Below are positions 1 through 13,200 of a DNA stretch of 64,000 bases, piece by piece; position 1 is the stretch's first letter, and the number at the start of each line of letters is the position of its first letter. The translations under genes and the position numbers were made by a program. Source of the stretch: Tamarix chinensis (Eukaryota; Streptophyta; Magnoliopsida; Caryophyllales; Tamaricaceae). The stretch covers positions 6,763,391 through 6,827,390 of the forward strand of contig CM060174.1 of NCBI GenBank assembly GCA_030549775.1. The letters are read 5' to 3'. The notes beneath the pieces were generated by a model. That model was not told the origin of the DNA. It ran no database searches and worked only from the letters and a program-made list of their open reading frames with translations.

Positions 1-598
1 AAGTATAATTATATTGGTATCAATTTATGGCTAAAAAGGAGAAATATTTTGATATTTTTTTTATTTAGCGTCAAAATTAAAGATAAATCTATGTTTGCTA
101 ATCTATCATGATGAATTTTTAATTTTATTATATTTTATTTGTAGTAAACTAGTTTGGGAAACATGCCAAAGGAAAACCTAGTAAAACAAGCAAGCTAGTC
201 TATTACCTAAGACCTTAACATGTTGATAGGTCAAGTCTAGACCAACACTCTAAAAATTCAATAAACCAGTTGATCCGTGAGTCAAAATCAATTGACAGGT
301 TCTACTATGTACACTGACGATTATCATTAATTTTTCAAACACAAGCAAAACATGACAACAATCCACCATATCATATGAGACTTTTCAAAATGCAAGGATA
401 AAAAGTACAATCAACATTAAAGAATCATGCTTAAACCAACATCATATTTTTCCAAAAAATTCAAGTCTCAACATCCTCTTGATATCATTTTTTTACATTT
501 AACTCAACACCAGCCATATATATTACATAGAATCATGGCACAATTCATGTGACACATGTTGGATTACTCAGAACATTGAAGAAACAACTCTAATCTAA
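1..598. other. AT-rich flank of LINE-A, no gene
   Basis: I see no coding region. Around 265-300 there are decayed copies of the motif AACCAGTYGAYTGGTT that recurs elsewhere in the window. The last part, 586-598, is the left copy of the LINE-A target-site duplication. Confidence 0.6.
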
Positions 599-656
599 CT
601 TGACAAAAGATAAAAGCGTGTTGAGAGAGAACCCTAATCCCTCTCCCACATTACCC

Positions 657-1750
657 ATGGACCGCCGGAAACATGCCACTGCGCCAGTGCCGCCAGCGAA
701 GACTAACCAATCTATTTCTACTCCCACACCGGTCAAGAGTTTGCAATTTGATTCAAGTGAAGAGTAACCTACGAGCAGTACCGAAGTTGCTTAACCCTTG
801 GCGAAGGAATTTTATCTAAGCCCACAGAACCTGATGGAAGAGACAACAATTGATGTTGAGGAGCAACCTTGATCTAAGGAGACATCTTGGCAAGACATGG
901 TTATGCATAATCGAAATCCAGATCACTTGATGCAACTGACTTATGTCTGCCCTCAAATTCATGAAGGAAGTCTGATAGCAGTTATCCAGCCTGAGGAAGT
1001 TGTGAATGCGGTGAAACATTGGGAGCACTACTTAGTGGGATATCTCTATGGCCATCAAGATTCCTATTCTTTTTTGCAATCCTATGTCTGATAAGCATGG
1101 AGGCATGTCTTTCCACTGACCATACACATTCATGAAGAGGGCTTTATTTTATTCCAATATTAGAGTGGAGAGGATTGTTTGAAAATCTTAGATACCACGT
1201 ATTGGACAAGCTTACACCGACCTTTGATTCTCTAGCAATGTTCCCTAAATTTCCAATTCAGTAGAGCATAATTTCAATTTATTCACACCTGGATCATTCT
1301 GTCGAATCTCCTCCTTGCCTATTGGTCTAATGATTCTATTGGCCGCATTGCAAGTTGCATCGGTCAACTACTGGGGATGGATGTAGTAACTACTAGATGT
1401 GATTGTATTTTTTATGTCCTGGTCCTAGTGGAGGTTAACATATATCGATCACTTCCAGACTCAATTGTTATTCAGAAACTGGATGGTCCTATCTTCAAGC
1501 AAGAAGTACGGTATGGGTGGAGACCTCAATATTATGTTTTATGTCATTATTTTGGACATATGGCAGGAGCTAGTAAACCTGATCATCCTTAGGGCAATCA
1601 GAAGCAAGTTTGGGTAAGGGTTCAAGATAAAAATCTGCAAGCTCTGAACCCTCCAGCACCAGTTAAAGATGCACCAAAAAGGGCCCAACATTGAACTCCC
1701 ACTCCTACTCCCACACCAAAAAGGGCCCAACATCAAAAGCCAGGCCTAAT
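657..1750 (+). pseudogene. LINE-A ORF1 remnant (RNA-binding, zf-CCHC_4-like)
   Basis: The chosen start is ATG 657, which begins MDRRKHATAPVPPAKTNQ and runs into a stop at 766-768 after 36 codons. The homologous signal resumes in pieces, best at 1377-1592, where the frame reads LVEVNIYRSLPDSIVIQ, then WRPQYYVLCHYFGHMAG. In plant LINE ORF1 proteins this is the region just before and within a CX2CX4HX4C knuckle (usual form: W+PPYC..C...GH). The first cysteine is altered here, leaving C and H (CHYFGH). The normal role is to coat the LINE RNA and chaperone reverse transcription. The gene is broken by several stops. Confidence 0.75.
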
Positions 1751-1887
1751 ATAGCCATTAACATGAATAGCATGCCCCAATTAACTTTTGATGCTGAGAT
1801 TAGTGATCAATTACTTTGGTACACAGTGAGTTGGGGGTGCAAAATTAAGGATGATTTATATCATCCTGATTTCCATATTCATATAGT

Positions 1888-4800
1888 ATGAAGGTTGGAT
1901 GTTGGAATGTGATGGGAATTAATGACCCTCATAAGCAAAAGGAGGTGTATAGTTGGTTGTCTAGTAATAATGTGTCTCTAGTAGACTAAGTAGAAACTAG
2001 AGTAAAGGAGAATAAGGTGGCTACTGTAATTAATAATTGGAATAGATGGTAGTGGACTCATAATTATAGCTCTCACTATAATGGTTGTATATAGGTTGGT
2101 TGGTCACCTATGGTATGGAAGCTGGATGTTATTACTGAATCTTTCCACATAATTATGTGTAAGTTTGTGCGCTTACAACAATCTACATCCTTTTATATTG
2201 CTTTTATTTATGATTTGAATGATGGGAGAGAAAGATAGGACCTCTAGGATTAGCTAGCTAAACACTAGACATCCACAAATCCATAAGTTCTTCTTGGGGA
2301 TGTTAACATAATTCTCTAGCCAGAAGAAAAGATCTAGGGAGATCCTTCCCCTGAAGAGGATTTATGAGACTTTCAAAATTGTACTCTCCAACTATCATTG
2401 TAGGATATTCATTTCACTGGTGCCTTTCTTACATGGGTCTGATAGAACGGAAGCTGGTGATAGAATCTAGTGTAAATTAGAGAGGGTTATAGGTAATGAT
2501 GCTTGGCTTGATACATTTGGCAGATCTAAGGTGTATTTTGCTCCACCAATCACATCTGATCACTCATGTATGCTACCCTAAATTAAAGAGTTAACACTGG
2601 GAGGTCCTAAACCATTCCATTTTTATAACATGTGGCTCGATGACCCTAAATTTGATAATTTGGTGATTGAATCTTGGTCTCAAGCTACAAATCATTCACC
2701 AATGCAGGCTGCCATTTATAAATTGAAGCACCTCAAGAAACAACTAAGGAAGCTAAATAGGAGAAAGTATGGTTTTATCTAAGAAAAAGTAGTACAAGCT
2801 AGCAATCAGCTTGCTCATATTTAAGAAATGTTAGCAGTAGACCCATTGAATATATAACAAGAATAACTTACCATGGCCCAACTTAAGCATTATAGCAAGT
2901 GTGAGAAAATGGTGTTATATAGATCAGGGAAGATGATGGAAATACTAAGTATTTCCATGCTTACATGAAACAAAGGATGCACAGGAAATAAATTTCATCA
3001 CTGCAACGGTATGATGGAACAATAGTGACAAAGTAGGTAGAAATTGTCTAGACCTTCATCAACTTTTACACTGGTTTAATGGGAGCTACTCATGCACCAA
3101 GAGGGCAGTTTAGACATGATCTTATGAGTAAAGTACACTTCTCACCATGGTACAGCAAAATAGATTATTGTCATCGATTGGGAAGGAAGAGGTTAACCAG
3201 GCACTATTTAGCATGAATGGTGACAAAGCATAAGGATATGATGGTTATAATGCTAAATTCTTCTAGTATATATGGCCCATCATTGGAGATGATATGTAGA
3301 AAGCAATCACCGAGACTATCATTACAGGTTTCATTCCTCTTGGGCTTAATACATCTACTTTAAATTTATTTCCTAAAGTTCCCAATGCAGGTAAGGCCAG
3401 TAACTTCTGACCAATTGCATGCTACAATATTTTATATAAATTAGTAGCAAAATTCATTGCTAACAGGTTACAAGAAGTAATGCCTTATCTGGTTTGGGAA
3501 GCACACGTAATTTTCATTCAAGGCAGGAGCATAGGAGACAACATACTCCTAGTTACTAAATTTGGTGAAAGGTTATACAATGAAACATATTTCTCCTTGA
3601 TGTATGATCAAATTGGACATAAGGAAGGCGTACGATACTATTAGTTAGGAATTCATGGCGTAAACTTTAGCATTGCTCAACTTCCCACCTAACTTCATCA
3701 AGCTAATTATGGGATGTGTCACCTCAGTGAATTACTCCTTACTAGTCAACTATACCCTACATCCTCCTTTTAGAGCTCAAAGAGGTTTGAGACAAGGGGA
3801 TACTCTCTCCCCTTATCTCTTTGTAGTTGTCATGGAGTATTTGAGTCGAACCTTGGAGGAGCTATGGATAAATCCTAAGTTCAGGGCCTATCCTAAATGT
3901 AAAAAGGTAAAGCTAATGCATCTTTCATTTGTGGATGACCTCCTTTTCTTTAGTTATGGTAATGTTGCCTCAGTGTAATGCATTTGCGATATCTTCCATC
4001 ATTTCTCTAAACTTTTTGGATTGACTCTTAATAACACTAAGAGCAATATGTACTATATCATATTTGTGCCTTATGAAGGGAAGGAAAAAATTACCCAGCT
4101 CTACAATTTTCTTGAAGGCAACCTTCTTGTTAAATACCTTGGTCTGCCTTTATCTTCCAAAAAGGTGATCTATTAGGATTGTAGGGAATTGATTGAGAAT
4201 TTTACATCTAAAATTCATGCATGGTAGTTGAAGCTATTGAATTTAGCTAGGAGACATCAACTTGTTCAATAAGTTCTTTTTGGAGTCAAGGCCTATTGGA
4301 GTTTATTTCTTATGCTGCCTCAGAAGATTATACATGAAATTAACTCTCTGTGTCAAGCTTACCTTTGGTGTGGAGTAGAAAAGTCACGTGGAGCACCCAT
4401 TACTTGGGACACAGTTTGTCTTCCTAAGCAAGAAGGTGGTTTAGGACTTGTGAAACTACAAAGTTGGAATCAAGCTGCACAAGGTTGGTTGCTTTGGTGG
4501 TTGATAGAAATGAAATAGGTTTCATGGGTCTGATGGGTGCACACTTTCTATATTAAAGGCAGAGACATTTGGAAGGTCAAAATTCCCTCAACAACTTCTT
4601 AGAATCTTCGAAATCTCATGAACTTGAGGAGTAATTTTCAGGCACTATTTTAGGACCCGACAACTAGGAGAGCATATAGTAAACGAGGTGATTATTGCAT
4701 ATCTAAGGGCTATAAGCTTATCTGTAGAAAAGGAATGAAAACCCCATGGTTCAACACTATTTGGAACCTATTGAGCCTATAATGACATAAAATTCACCTT

Positions 4801-5200
4801 TGGCTTGTCATTTATGGTTGTTTGCTAACTCGAGATAGAATGATCATGATGGGTTTAAATACACAGCCTATATGAGGATGAAAATGAATCTCACTAGATT
4901 TTATTCTTTAGCTATCCTTTTTCAACATAGATATGAGGGAGTTTGGCCACCAGCATGGGTAATCGACATGTGACGCTATAGTGGCGAGACAATTTACGAT
5001 GGATGAAAAAAGGAGGAAGAGATCCTAAAGTCAGAAAAAAAAGCTTTGAGAGCACTATTTGTTGCGTGTACCTATCAGATTTGGATGGAGAGAAATGGCC
5101 GCACATTTGAGGACAAGAATAGAATGCCTTAATAGATAATTCGCACCATTACTATAGAGATAGCAACAAAAGTGGAGTCTATGTCATATAGCCTTTTTTT
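1888..5200 (+). pseudogene. LINE-A ORF2 remnant (endonuclease plus reverse transcriptase)
   Basis: ORF2 is expected to start at ATG 1888 (MKVGCWNVMGINDPHKQKEV), the classic N-terminus of a plant LINE apurinic-type endonuclease. The endonuclease part, to about 2560, is full of stops. The reverse transcriptase is clearest at 3673-3978: RGLRQGDTLSPYLFVVVMEY is the LRQGDPLSP block, followed by the catalytic box SFVDDLLFF, with FVDD at 3928-3939. The thumb and connection piece at 4312-4518 reads LPQKIIHEINSLCQAYLW and ITWDTVCLPKQEGGLGL, the usual W..VC.PK..GGLG signature. A zf-RVT region probably lies near 4680-4900 but is decayed. The usual length is about 1,200-1,300 residues and the span agrees. 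Not functional. Confidence 0.88.
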
Positions 5201-5354
5201 TTAATCGCTTGAAGGTGTATGTTAATTGTTTGGTCTAGCTTATTTTATTTTTAAGTCTCTAAGTTTTTTTTGAGTTTTAGAGGTCTTGTACAGTTTGACA
5301 TACAATTTAATAAAATTGCCACAACTATTTACCCAGAAAAAAACTCTAATATAA

Positions 5355-5669
5355 TTCATACATAAGAGACCAAGGCTCTTTTATTGTTAAACATGCATAA
5401 CATATGATCATCAAAACAAACAACTTATCACATGCTTCTATACATATCAATCTCCAAAGATTCCAGCCAAATTTACTAAAAGTTCTAAGCTTCAAAGAAA
5501 AGAAGAAAAGCTCCTAAGGCTGCACTTCCTCCTCCATTATCACTCTTTGATCACCTAAATCAAAGGAACACAAAAACCAACTCAATAAATACATTATAAA
5601 CATAAGAAAGAAGAGAGAAATGTAATATAAATTAAGAGAAGTATGTTAAAACCTTCACTAGAGTGGATG
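5355..5669. other. AT-rich spacer between LINE-A and TGTAA member A
   Basis: No gene is seen. The text just before 5670 (TTAAAACCTTCACTAGAGTGG) resembles sequence inside TGTAA fragment C (about 13805-13820), so this spacer may be an older family fragment into which A inserted. Confidence 0.35.
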
Positions 5670-7146
5670 TGTAATACCCTGGTATTTTTTAAATTCAATG
5701 TTAATAACCTTAATGATTTTATTGGTGTAATTTGTTAAAAATGTTTAATGATTTTATTTTTGATTTGTTTATTGATTTTCTTGATGGTTTTGATTACATA
5801 TTAAAATTTAGTTAATTTTTGTCATTGTGGATCGCTATAGGTAATTAATTTATGACCATAATCTTATTATATTCATATGATTTTCATTTTCATTTACAAA
5901 TATATGTTCATATTTTTTCTTGTGTTTTGTTTTTAATATTTTAGCCTAGTTTTTTTATTATAAATTAATCATGTAATTAAGACATTATTTTAGAGTTATA
6001 TTTTATTAATGAAATAAATTATTTAAATTATAAAATCTCCTTAAAATAGTAAAATTATTTTAATGATTTATTTACATAGAAAATATTTCTATTTTTGAAT
6101 TTATCTACCTTTATAAGGTTGTGAAGATCTTTAAAAAATTTTAAATTAAAAATATATTTTTAACTTAATTATGATTTTCTTTTCAAGATTAATTTCTCCC
6201 TTTCTTTTCCTTTTGGTTTACGGAAGAACTTTTTCTGAAAATTTTCAAATTAATCTCAGTCTCTTAAATTTTGATTTAAATATTTTTTATAAATAATTTT
6301 AAATATTTTTTTAGGTCAAATTATGTGTTTTTATAAATAATGTGAATCCTCGCATTCATTGATATTTTATTTCGAAGGTAATTCCAAAATATTTTAAATG
6401 GATTTTATATTGATTATATACCATTGAACATTTATAAAAAGATTTTCGTTCAATGAGTTTCAAATAAAATTATCCTTAAATATTTTTTAGTTATTTTGTA
6501 TGCTATTAAGTATATGTGTATTTTATAATTGGCTGATTCCCCCTTCCCCACATTTTCTTCTCTGTCTTCCTCTTTTCTTTCTTATTCTCTTTTATTAGCT
6601 TGTGCTCTTAGGCCCCAACTCCTAGCTACGTATTTCCCTGTCTCCTTCGTTGACCATACCACCACTTATAATATCCTAAATTTTAGCCAACCCTAATTCT
6701 GATTGATTAATATCATAACCTAATTTTAATCTCAAAAAATTAATATTTCTATCTTATCCTAAATCCTTAACCCCACATCTTAGCCTAATCTTAATTTTTA
6801 TTTCGGGTTATTAATACCTTTTCTAACCTAAAAATAATCCCAAATAATCATTTAATTTAATTATCCTAATATACTAACCTAATTTATTTTAACTTAAACC
6901 TAAATCTAAACCCACACCTTTTTTTATTTCCTTCTTTTCTTTTTTTTCTCCTATCCTTATTTTATTTTATTTTCTCCCCTATTAATCCTCTCCTCTCCTC
7001 TCCTCTTCTTTTTGCATGCACACTTCCCTTCACTGCCAAGCCTAGCCCCCTACCCCCATCAACTCTCCCCTCTTCATCTTTAGGGCCGAGGTTGATTTTT
7101 TTACCCAATCACCACCTCTCCTCTCCCTTTCCTACGTGATTGTATG

Positions 7147-7156
7147 TATATATAAG
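7147..7156 (+). promoter_or_regulatory. Putative TATA box in member A
   Basis: TATATATAAG lies inside the pyrimidine-rich block and is followed by CCTCTCCCTCC, a CT-rich leader typical of plant transcription starts. Similar TATA elements occupy matching places in members F, G and H, read in the corresponding direction. Expression is inferred, not shown. Confidence 0.45.
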
Positions 7157-8379
7157 CCTCTCCCTCCTTTTTTTCCCTTTCTTCATCATCACCCAAAACC
7201 GCCCAAGATCACCCCCACTAGCGAGCCCAACTGAGACACCAACACCACCATGGGCAGCATTTTCCAAACCTTCACCCATAGCACCATCCACGTTTGCCAT
7301 TACTTCACCCCATCCTCTAGCCAAACTCACCACACCCTTCCCTCAAGCACTGGCCAAACTAGCCGATCTTACCCCCTTCCATCAGCCAAACCAACTGAAC
7401 GAAACCAACACCCTTTGGCAATAACTACTACAACCCACAACCTTCATTCAACCATTCCTACCACATCTCACCACCCTCCTTCAGCCAAAACCACCACTGC
7501 CTTTTGGCCAAACTAGACTTTGCCACCCTCCTTATTTTGTCCCTTCATCCTTGTTGCACACAAGTGTGGCCAAGACAACTTCGAACCTTGTTTTTTTTTC
7601 ATTCTTTCACCCTTCCATTACCTTAACCCTCCTTAATTATATCATTTAATTCTAAATATGTTTATTAATTGTTCTTAAGTGATACTCCTGAGGTCTCGAA
7701 AGAGGTAGGATAGGATAAGCGTGCTTAAAGATCGAAGCCTTTTTTGTAAGGATACTAGTTAATGTTTTAGAGTTTTTTGTTAAATGCTTGAATGGATATG
7801 TGTATTATCATGATATTGTTATCATATGGTTAAATTCATGTTTTTAAAGATATGATATGATCATATGGATTATATGATAGGAAGAGAGTATGAATAATGA
7901 AATATATGCTAATATGATGTTACTATGCTAGGTTGTATTTTTTTGGATGAGTATATCTTGTGGAAGAGTAGTATGGGCCTAATAAAGTAATATAAGTGGG
8001 AAATAAGTATGGGCCTAATAAATTAATATAAGTGGGAAATAAGTATATTTAATATATATGATGATAAATGGAGGATTTGAAAATAATTATATTGAAGATA
8101 TAAGATTTTCATAAAAAAGGGCTTTTGATTATCTATAAGGTTATTTTGGTCAATATGGGTTAATATGAGAATTTTAGTATTTTATCATGTTAGGAGGATT
8201 AAAATATGCTAATTATATCATATGTAGTTATTGGAGTGATTATGAATGCTGTAAGTTCCCCAAAATGAGAAAATGGCCTAAATTAGGAATAATAACCTTA
8301 AAACGGTAATCTTATTATCAGATGTATAAAAGATTAGAGTTAGACCATGAATTTTAGCTATGTTGTTACTATTAAATGT

Positions 8380-8645
8380 TTAGGGATATATATTAAATTT
8401 GGTAATTTTATGGCCTTATAGGGAAAGTTATGACTTACTTGTGAAATTAGGGTTTGGGAGTTTTATAAATAGTGACTATTGAGATTGGGCTACTATTGCA
8501 TGTGTAATACATGTAATTCAGACATTGAAGTTTAGATATATTAATAATAATAATATTTTAGGAATACATACTAAATTTGGTGGGTAAATGATCATTATGG
8601 GTGAAGTTATACCTAAATTGTGAAATTAGGGTTTTAGGAAAATGA
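8380..8645 (+). repeat. Duplicated roughly 175-bp segment in member A
   Basis: Two related blocks, around 8390-8460 and 8565-8640, share the order AAATTTGG, then a GAAGTTAT segment, then TGTGAAATTAGGGTTT. The same pair occurs in reverse orientation in member G (45165-45430), which ties A and G into one subfamily. Confidence 0.55.
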
Positions 8646-8784
8646 GGATCTTAACTCTGGAGAATGACCTTATGACCTGTCTGATGTGCTTACCTGGTTT
8701 AATGTGTTTTTTTACATCTAGAAATAAGGCATTAATTATTTAAAGTGAAAGATCACATGAGTTAGGCTAAGATGAAGTTTTTTA

Positions 8785-9205
8785 GATCTGTTCCATAGGA
8801 TGATAATAGTGGTTCAAGAGTATTTTGCCCTGAAAAGGTAATATTTTTAGATTCATTCCATCGAATGATAATAGTAGCTTGAGTATGTTGTAATTGAGAG
8901 GTGCTTTAGTCTGTTCTATCAGATTAAGAATATTAAGAGCCTATACTCAGCGTGAACAAGAATATGAATTAAGTAACCTAATGGATAAGATATTAATGAT
9001 TTAAAGTGGAAGAATATGTGAGTCAACACTAAGGTGATATTTTCAAATCTATTCCACCGAATGATAATAGTGGCTAGTGAGTGTTTTACATTATGAAGGT
9101 ATTTTTTTTAGATTTTTTCTTGTGGATAATAATAGTGGCTCAGGTGTATTATCCATGACAGAAACTTTAGACCGTTCCACAAGTCTAAGAATAGTGGGGT
9201 CCTTG
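8785..9205 (+). repeat. Inverted-repeat array in member A
   Basis: About six spaced units of the form TTCCAYNRRATGATAATAGTGG, for example near 8791, 8856, 9050, 9120 and 9173, are separated by linkers resembling TTTTGCCCTGAAAAGG. They are decayed versions of the CCACTATTAT..CCGGTGG units best seen in members E, F and I, read on the other strand. Confidence 0.65.
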
Positions 9206-9821
9206 AACTCAACTTAAATAAAAGAATGAAAAGGTTTATATCTAATGAAGAGGCGTGGATAATTATTTACCTTATAATACTTTTTGTAAATTGTATGTGT
9301 ACTTATCGTATGCTATGAATGCATGAATTTATCTACATCCCTAACTCAATAGTATTGTTACCTTAGTACGTAGCAAACTGACTATCATTTTTATGAGTTC
9401 TACTCATCCCCGTAAGCAAATGACCCTAATGCTCTTTTGTAGGTCTTTGTGGACCAATTGGATGATTTTACTGCTTTTGATGCATTGTGTGGGGAGGAAT
9501 GAGCTTTTATCAATAATGGGTGTTTGAACAAAGAGTTATTTTATCTAGATACCTTTTGGTCTCTTTAATCCATGGTATTCTTTAGTTTGTAATCTATTAT
9601 TATAACCCGAAATTAATCTTCAAAATCACATTTCTATTTATAAAATTTTCTCTCATTTCTAATTACTTTGTTTTACTATGAATGGTTTTAGTCTTATGAT
9701 TGATGTAATGATGGTTTGGTAAACCAGCCTTATATCAATTACTGTGGTAATACCCAATATTCTAATTATATGATCATGCTATAAATCAAAATTTTTTAGT
9801 AGTAAAATTCAAAGTGTTACA

Positions 9822-10212
9822 CCATTCCTACCACCATTAGTGTGCCACACAACCATGACAACTGCCCAACCTCCATGACACTACACCATGCACTACCATC
9901 CTCAACCTCTAATGCAAGCAACAACAACAACAACAACGATGGACAGAATTAGTAAGTTGTGTCGTTGATCCAGCCGCTATTTGGCTACCGCGAGCCAAGC
10001 TAATCACCGGCGAGTGGTATTTAACCTCCGACATAACTCCTTCAGTCTCCACCTCCTCTGATTTGCAACTCTTTGTTTGGTATAATTTTTTTGAAATGCT
10101 AAGTTTGATTTTGTATGAATTAGCTTATGATAAGATAAATTAGTTTTTAAATACTATATATATATATATATATGTTGGATGATTGATTTGGAACGGTTAA
10201 TTATAGCGTATG
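9822..10212. other. Spacer between members A and B, no recognisable gene
   Basis: A less AT-rich stretch (about 9840-10060) contains an (AAC)n run near 9914-9940 and a GC-richer piece near 9965-10015. An AT dinucleotide run lies at 10155-10173. I see no supported coding region; this could be a fragment of older unique DNA. Confidence 0.35.
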
Positions 10213-13200
10213 TGGTTGTTTTATAAAAATTAAAATTTTGACCTCATTATGTCTAGAATTCATAGATTCATTCGAATACGCTATTTCAAACAAATTATTT
10301 TTTTTGTATGCTTTAAAATGTATCTAATTTCATGTTGGAAATTTTAATTTGATAAATTTGTACGAGACGAATCAAAATCAAATTTCAAGGTCAAAATCCT
10401 CAGATATTGAAAATAAACTGAATAATTGAGTTGTGTTTATTCAATTAATGTTATAATATACTTTGAAATGTATATGTTTTATTGTTGGAAGTGTAAATAT
10501 GAGAAAATTATGTGAAATCCATTGGAATTAGATTTTTAAGTCAGTACTCTTGCTGATCTAAATTGGATTATATAATTGAATTATTTTATTCAATTGATTA
10601 TAGAATTTGCACTAAATATGATTAATTTCATTTCTAATCCATCAATTTAAGTATTTTAACAAGTTTTGACTGGATTTACATTCAAGACACAAAAACCCTA
10701 ATTTTGTTAAATTGGGGTTTTCTTTTATTTTTTTGATCAATTTATTACAAAATATATTATAAAATAAGTCTAATTGTATTTATAAACATTCAATTTAAAT
10801 TAATTAATAAAATTCAGTTGAATTACAATTTTAGGCCTAAAACACTAGCTTTTAAATAAAATTATTAAATTGGTTATTTGTATAATTGTTTATTCTAAAA
10901 TAGTTGAAATGAAATTAATTGCATTCTAACACCTTTAATTTATATTAATTTATTTGGATTATCTAAATTTGTATCTTGGGATTTAATTTCTAAAAAATAA
11001 TTATCTTAAATTTGATACTTGTAAGATTTTTTTTGTTAAAATTGATTATCTATATTAATCTAGGATTAGTTTAATTATGGTTTTAAACTATTAATTTGAG
11101 ATAATCAAAGTGAATTGGTTGGTTCATAGTTCAGGCCTAGAAACCCTATTTTTAGAGATAGTTTAAAAAAAATGATTTGCTTATGCTTCTTTTACCTAGT
11201 AGATTACTATATTTGATTTAAAATCATTTGAATTATATTTTTATCTTATCAGTGTAGATTAGTTTTTTAAAATTGGTTGGTTTGTCTTTTTTTGTTGTAA
11301 AACCCAAATTGGTAAGTTATTTCTATAAAATTAACATATCCTCTATTGTGTTTTTCCTAGTTTTTATATCAATTTAAAATGCCCTAAGTAAAACATGTTG
11401 GATTCAATTAGGTTAATCCTTAATTTTAAATCTTAATGGATCTACGCTCTTGACTATTAGATTTTGGACACATTTTCTAAACAAGATTGTTTATGTTTCT
11501 CTTTGTTGATTAAATTATAATACTTGAATTATTAATCAATAAGGTATTTTCTAATCTAGTCCTAAGATTTCTATCGACGATCTAGGAAAGCATCAAAGTA
11601 TATTGTCAAACTCTTGATATCTCTATCTCTTTCTCAATTTGCTTAGCTAGCTTCGGATTTTGGTAAGTCACTACTTACCCTCATTTATGATGGAATCATG
11701 TAATGTGTGTCGTCTTGAGGTTGAAGGTGACATGTATGCTCTATATAATTTACATATGTCATGTGTATCATGTCTTGTATGATACTTTATATGCATTTAT
11801 GATGTTATAATTTTCAATACAAATATATGTTAGCAATTTATGAGGTGTTTTAATTATAATTGATTTTAGAGAATTGTCTAATTGGTTAATTATTGATTGA
11901 AATTTTATGATGCCTTATGATTGGCTTTATTGCCATAAAATTGTTTGGCTTTAGCATTGTTGGGACTGTTTGACTTTAATGCCAATTGAGACTATTTAAC
12001 ATAAATACCCGTTGGATTGATTCAACTTTAATGCCACTTGAATTATTCGGCTTGAATGACACTTGGATTTTACAGGCTTTAATGCCACTCAAAATTGATC
12101 GGCTTTACTATCACTTGGAATGGATATAATAATATAACTTTATTATATGATGGAAGTGATTTAAGTGAAGTTATATGGGTTTGATTTATGCTTGGTTAAA
12201 TCTTTAAATAAAGCATTAATCACTTAAAGTGAAAGATATTGAGTTGGGACTTATACCACTCAGAGTAGTTATCCGAATTAGGTTTGATATTTACTTAGTA
12301 CCATTCTGGTACTTTTCTTTGGGTGCCTTATAAGGCTCAAAGTGACCATTTTATACTCTATAGGTGTCTCAATATATTTTGGCCCTATAGGAGATATGCA
12401 TACTTAAGTGATTATTTATCCTATTATTTGGTGGTCTAGTTATATTTCTAGGTAAGCCATCTAGAGTTAGTACTATTCGAGTACTAGATTAATTGTTATG
12501 GTTTCTTTAAGTTTCCGTCCTCAAGTTAATATAATCAAATGGTTGTAATCACAATAATGGAACATAATGATAGATTATTCTCATCCATTCATGGACTTTA
12601 TATTTTATTATCCTATACATGTCTACAGGTTGTCTTCCTTACAATTGTGATATCGTATGAGCTTGTTCATACATTTTTATCACATGATCTATTATTTAAA
12701 CCACAAGTGGACCTTATGTGTAGAATGTTATCTTATAAGGTAGTTATATTGCTCAGTATACATTCATGATTCGTTATATGCTCATACCTTATGTATTGCA
12801 TGTCTAGTTATGTATTTATAAATATGAATCCATGACCACATGTTTTATTGTATGTCAGCACATGTCTCTTATGTCCTTTGCTATTACCATATGTACCCAT
12901 GTGTATAATTGATAATTATGACTAAGATATTTCATACGGACATACCTTAATTTAGCTATCACATGTGTGTCTTGCTCTTTTCATTTTTTGTATGACTTAC
13001 CCTAATACTTATTGAGCGAGCAATTAATAATATGTTATAAACTTTATGAAACCTTATGAGTTATTGTACGGGTGGAATGGTGTGTGTATCATATGTATAC
13101 TTGAGTATGAATATTGTAAGTTAAATATTACCATGTACTTACATGCATCATGTGTCCTCCATGAGTTAGTTAGTTTTTATTTACTTAGTACTAGACCCAT

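Larger units (their letters stand above)
599..5341 (+). mobile_element. LINE-A: full-length but decayed L1-type retrotransposon
   Basis: The element has a leader, ORF1 with a zinc-knuckle-type domain, ORF2 with endonuclease and reverse transcriptase, and a short A-rich tail (CCCAGAAAAAAA) at 5334-5342. It is bounded by near-identical repeats, AACTCTAATCTAA at 586-598 and AACTCTAATATAA at 5342-5354 (one mismatch), as expected for a target-site duplication made by target-primed reverse transcription. The order and sequence are typical of plant L1 LINEs. Both ORFs carry many stops and frameshifts, so it is not autonomous. It is related to LINE-B, with the same ORF2 start context and the same FVDD catalytic box, but lies in the opposite orientation. 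Confidence 0.9.
5670..9821 (+). mobile_element. TGTAA-family member A (complete, non-coding)
   Basis: The left end is TGTAATACCCTGG. The right end, read inward on the - strand, is TGTAACACTTTGAATTTTACT. Internal order: about 870 bp of AT-rich DNA, a pyrimidine-rich block at 6540-7620 with a TATA box at 7147-7156, AT-rich DNA with a duplicated roughly 175-bp segment, and an array of inverted-repeat units at 8785-9205. I could not match a 5-bp target duplication here (GGATG on the left, CCATT on the right), so one end may be slightly off or mutated. Long frames at 7140-7516 are low-complexity pyrimidine-rich translation, not a recognised protein. Most likely a solo LTR or non-autonomous LTR derivative. 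Confidence 0.75.

Noticed and set aside
7140..7516. Two overlapping Pro/Ser/Thr-rich open frames in member A
   Set aside because: They overlap in different frames in a CT/ACC-rich block. Similar compositional frames appear in every member with such a block but do not align as proteins.
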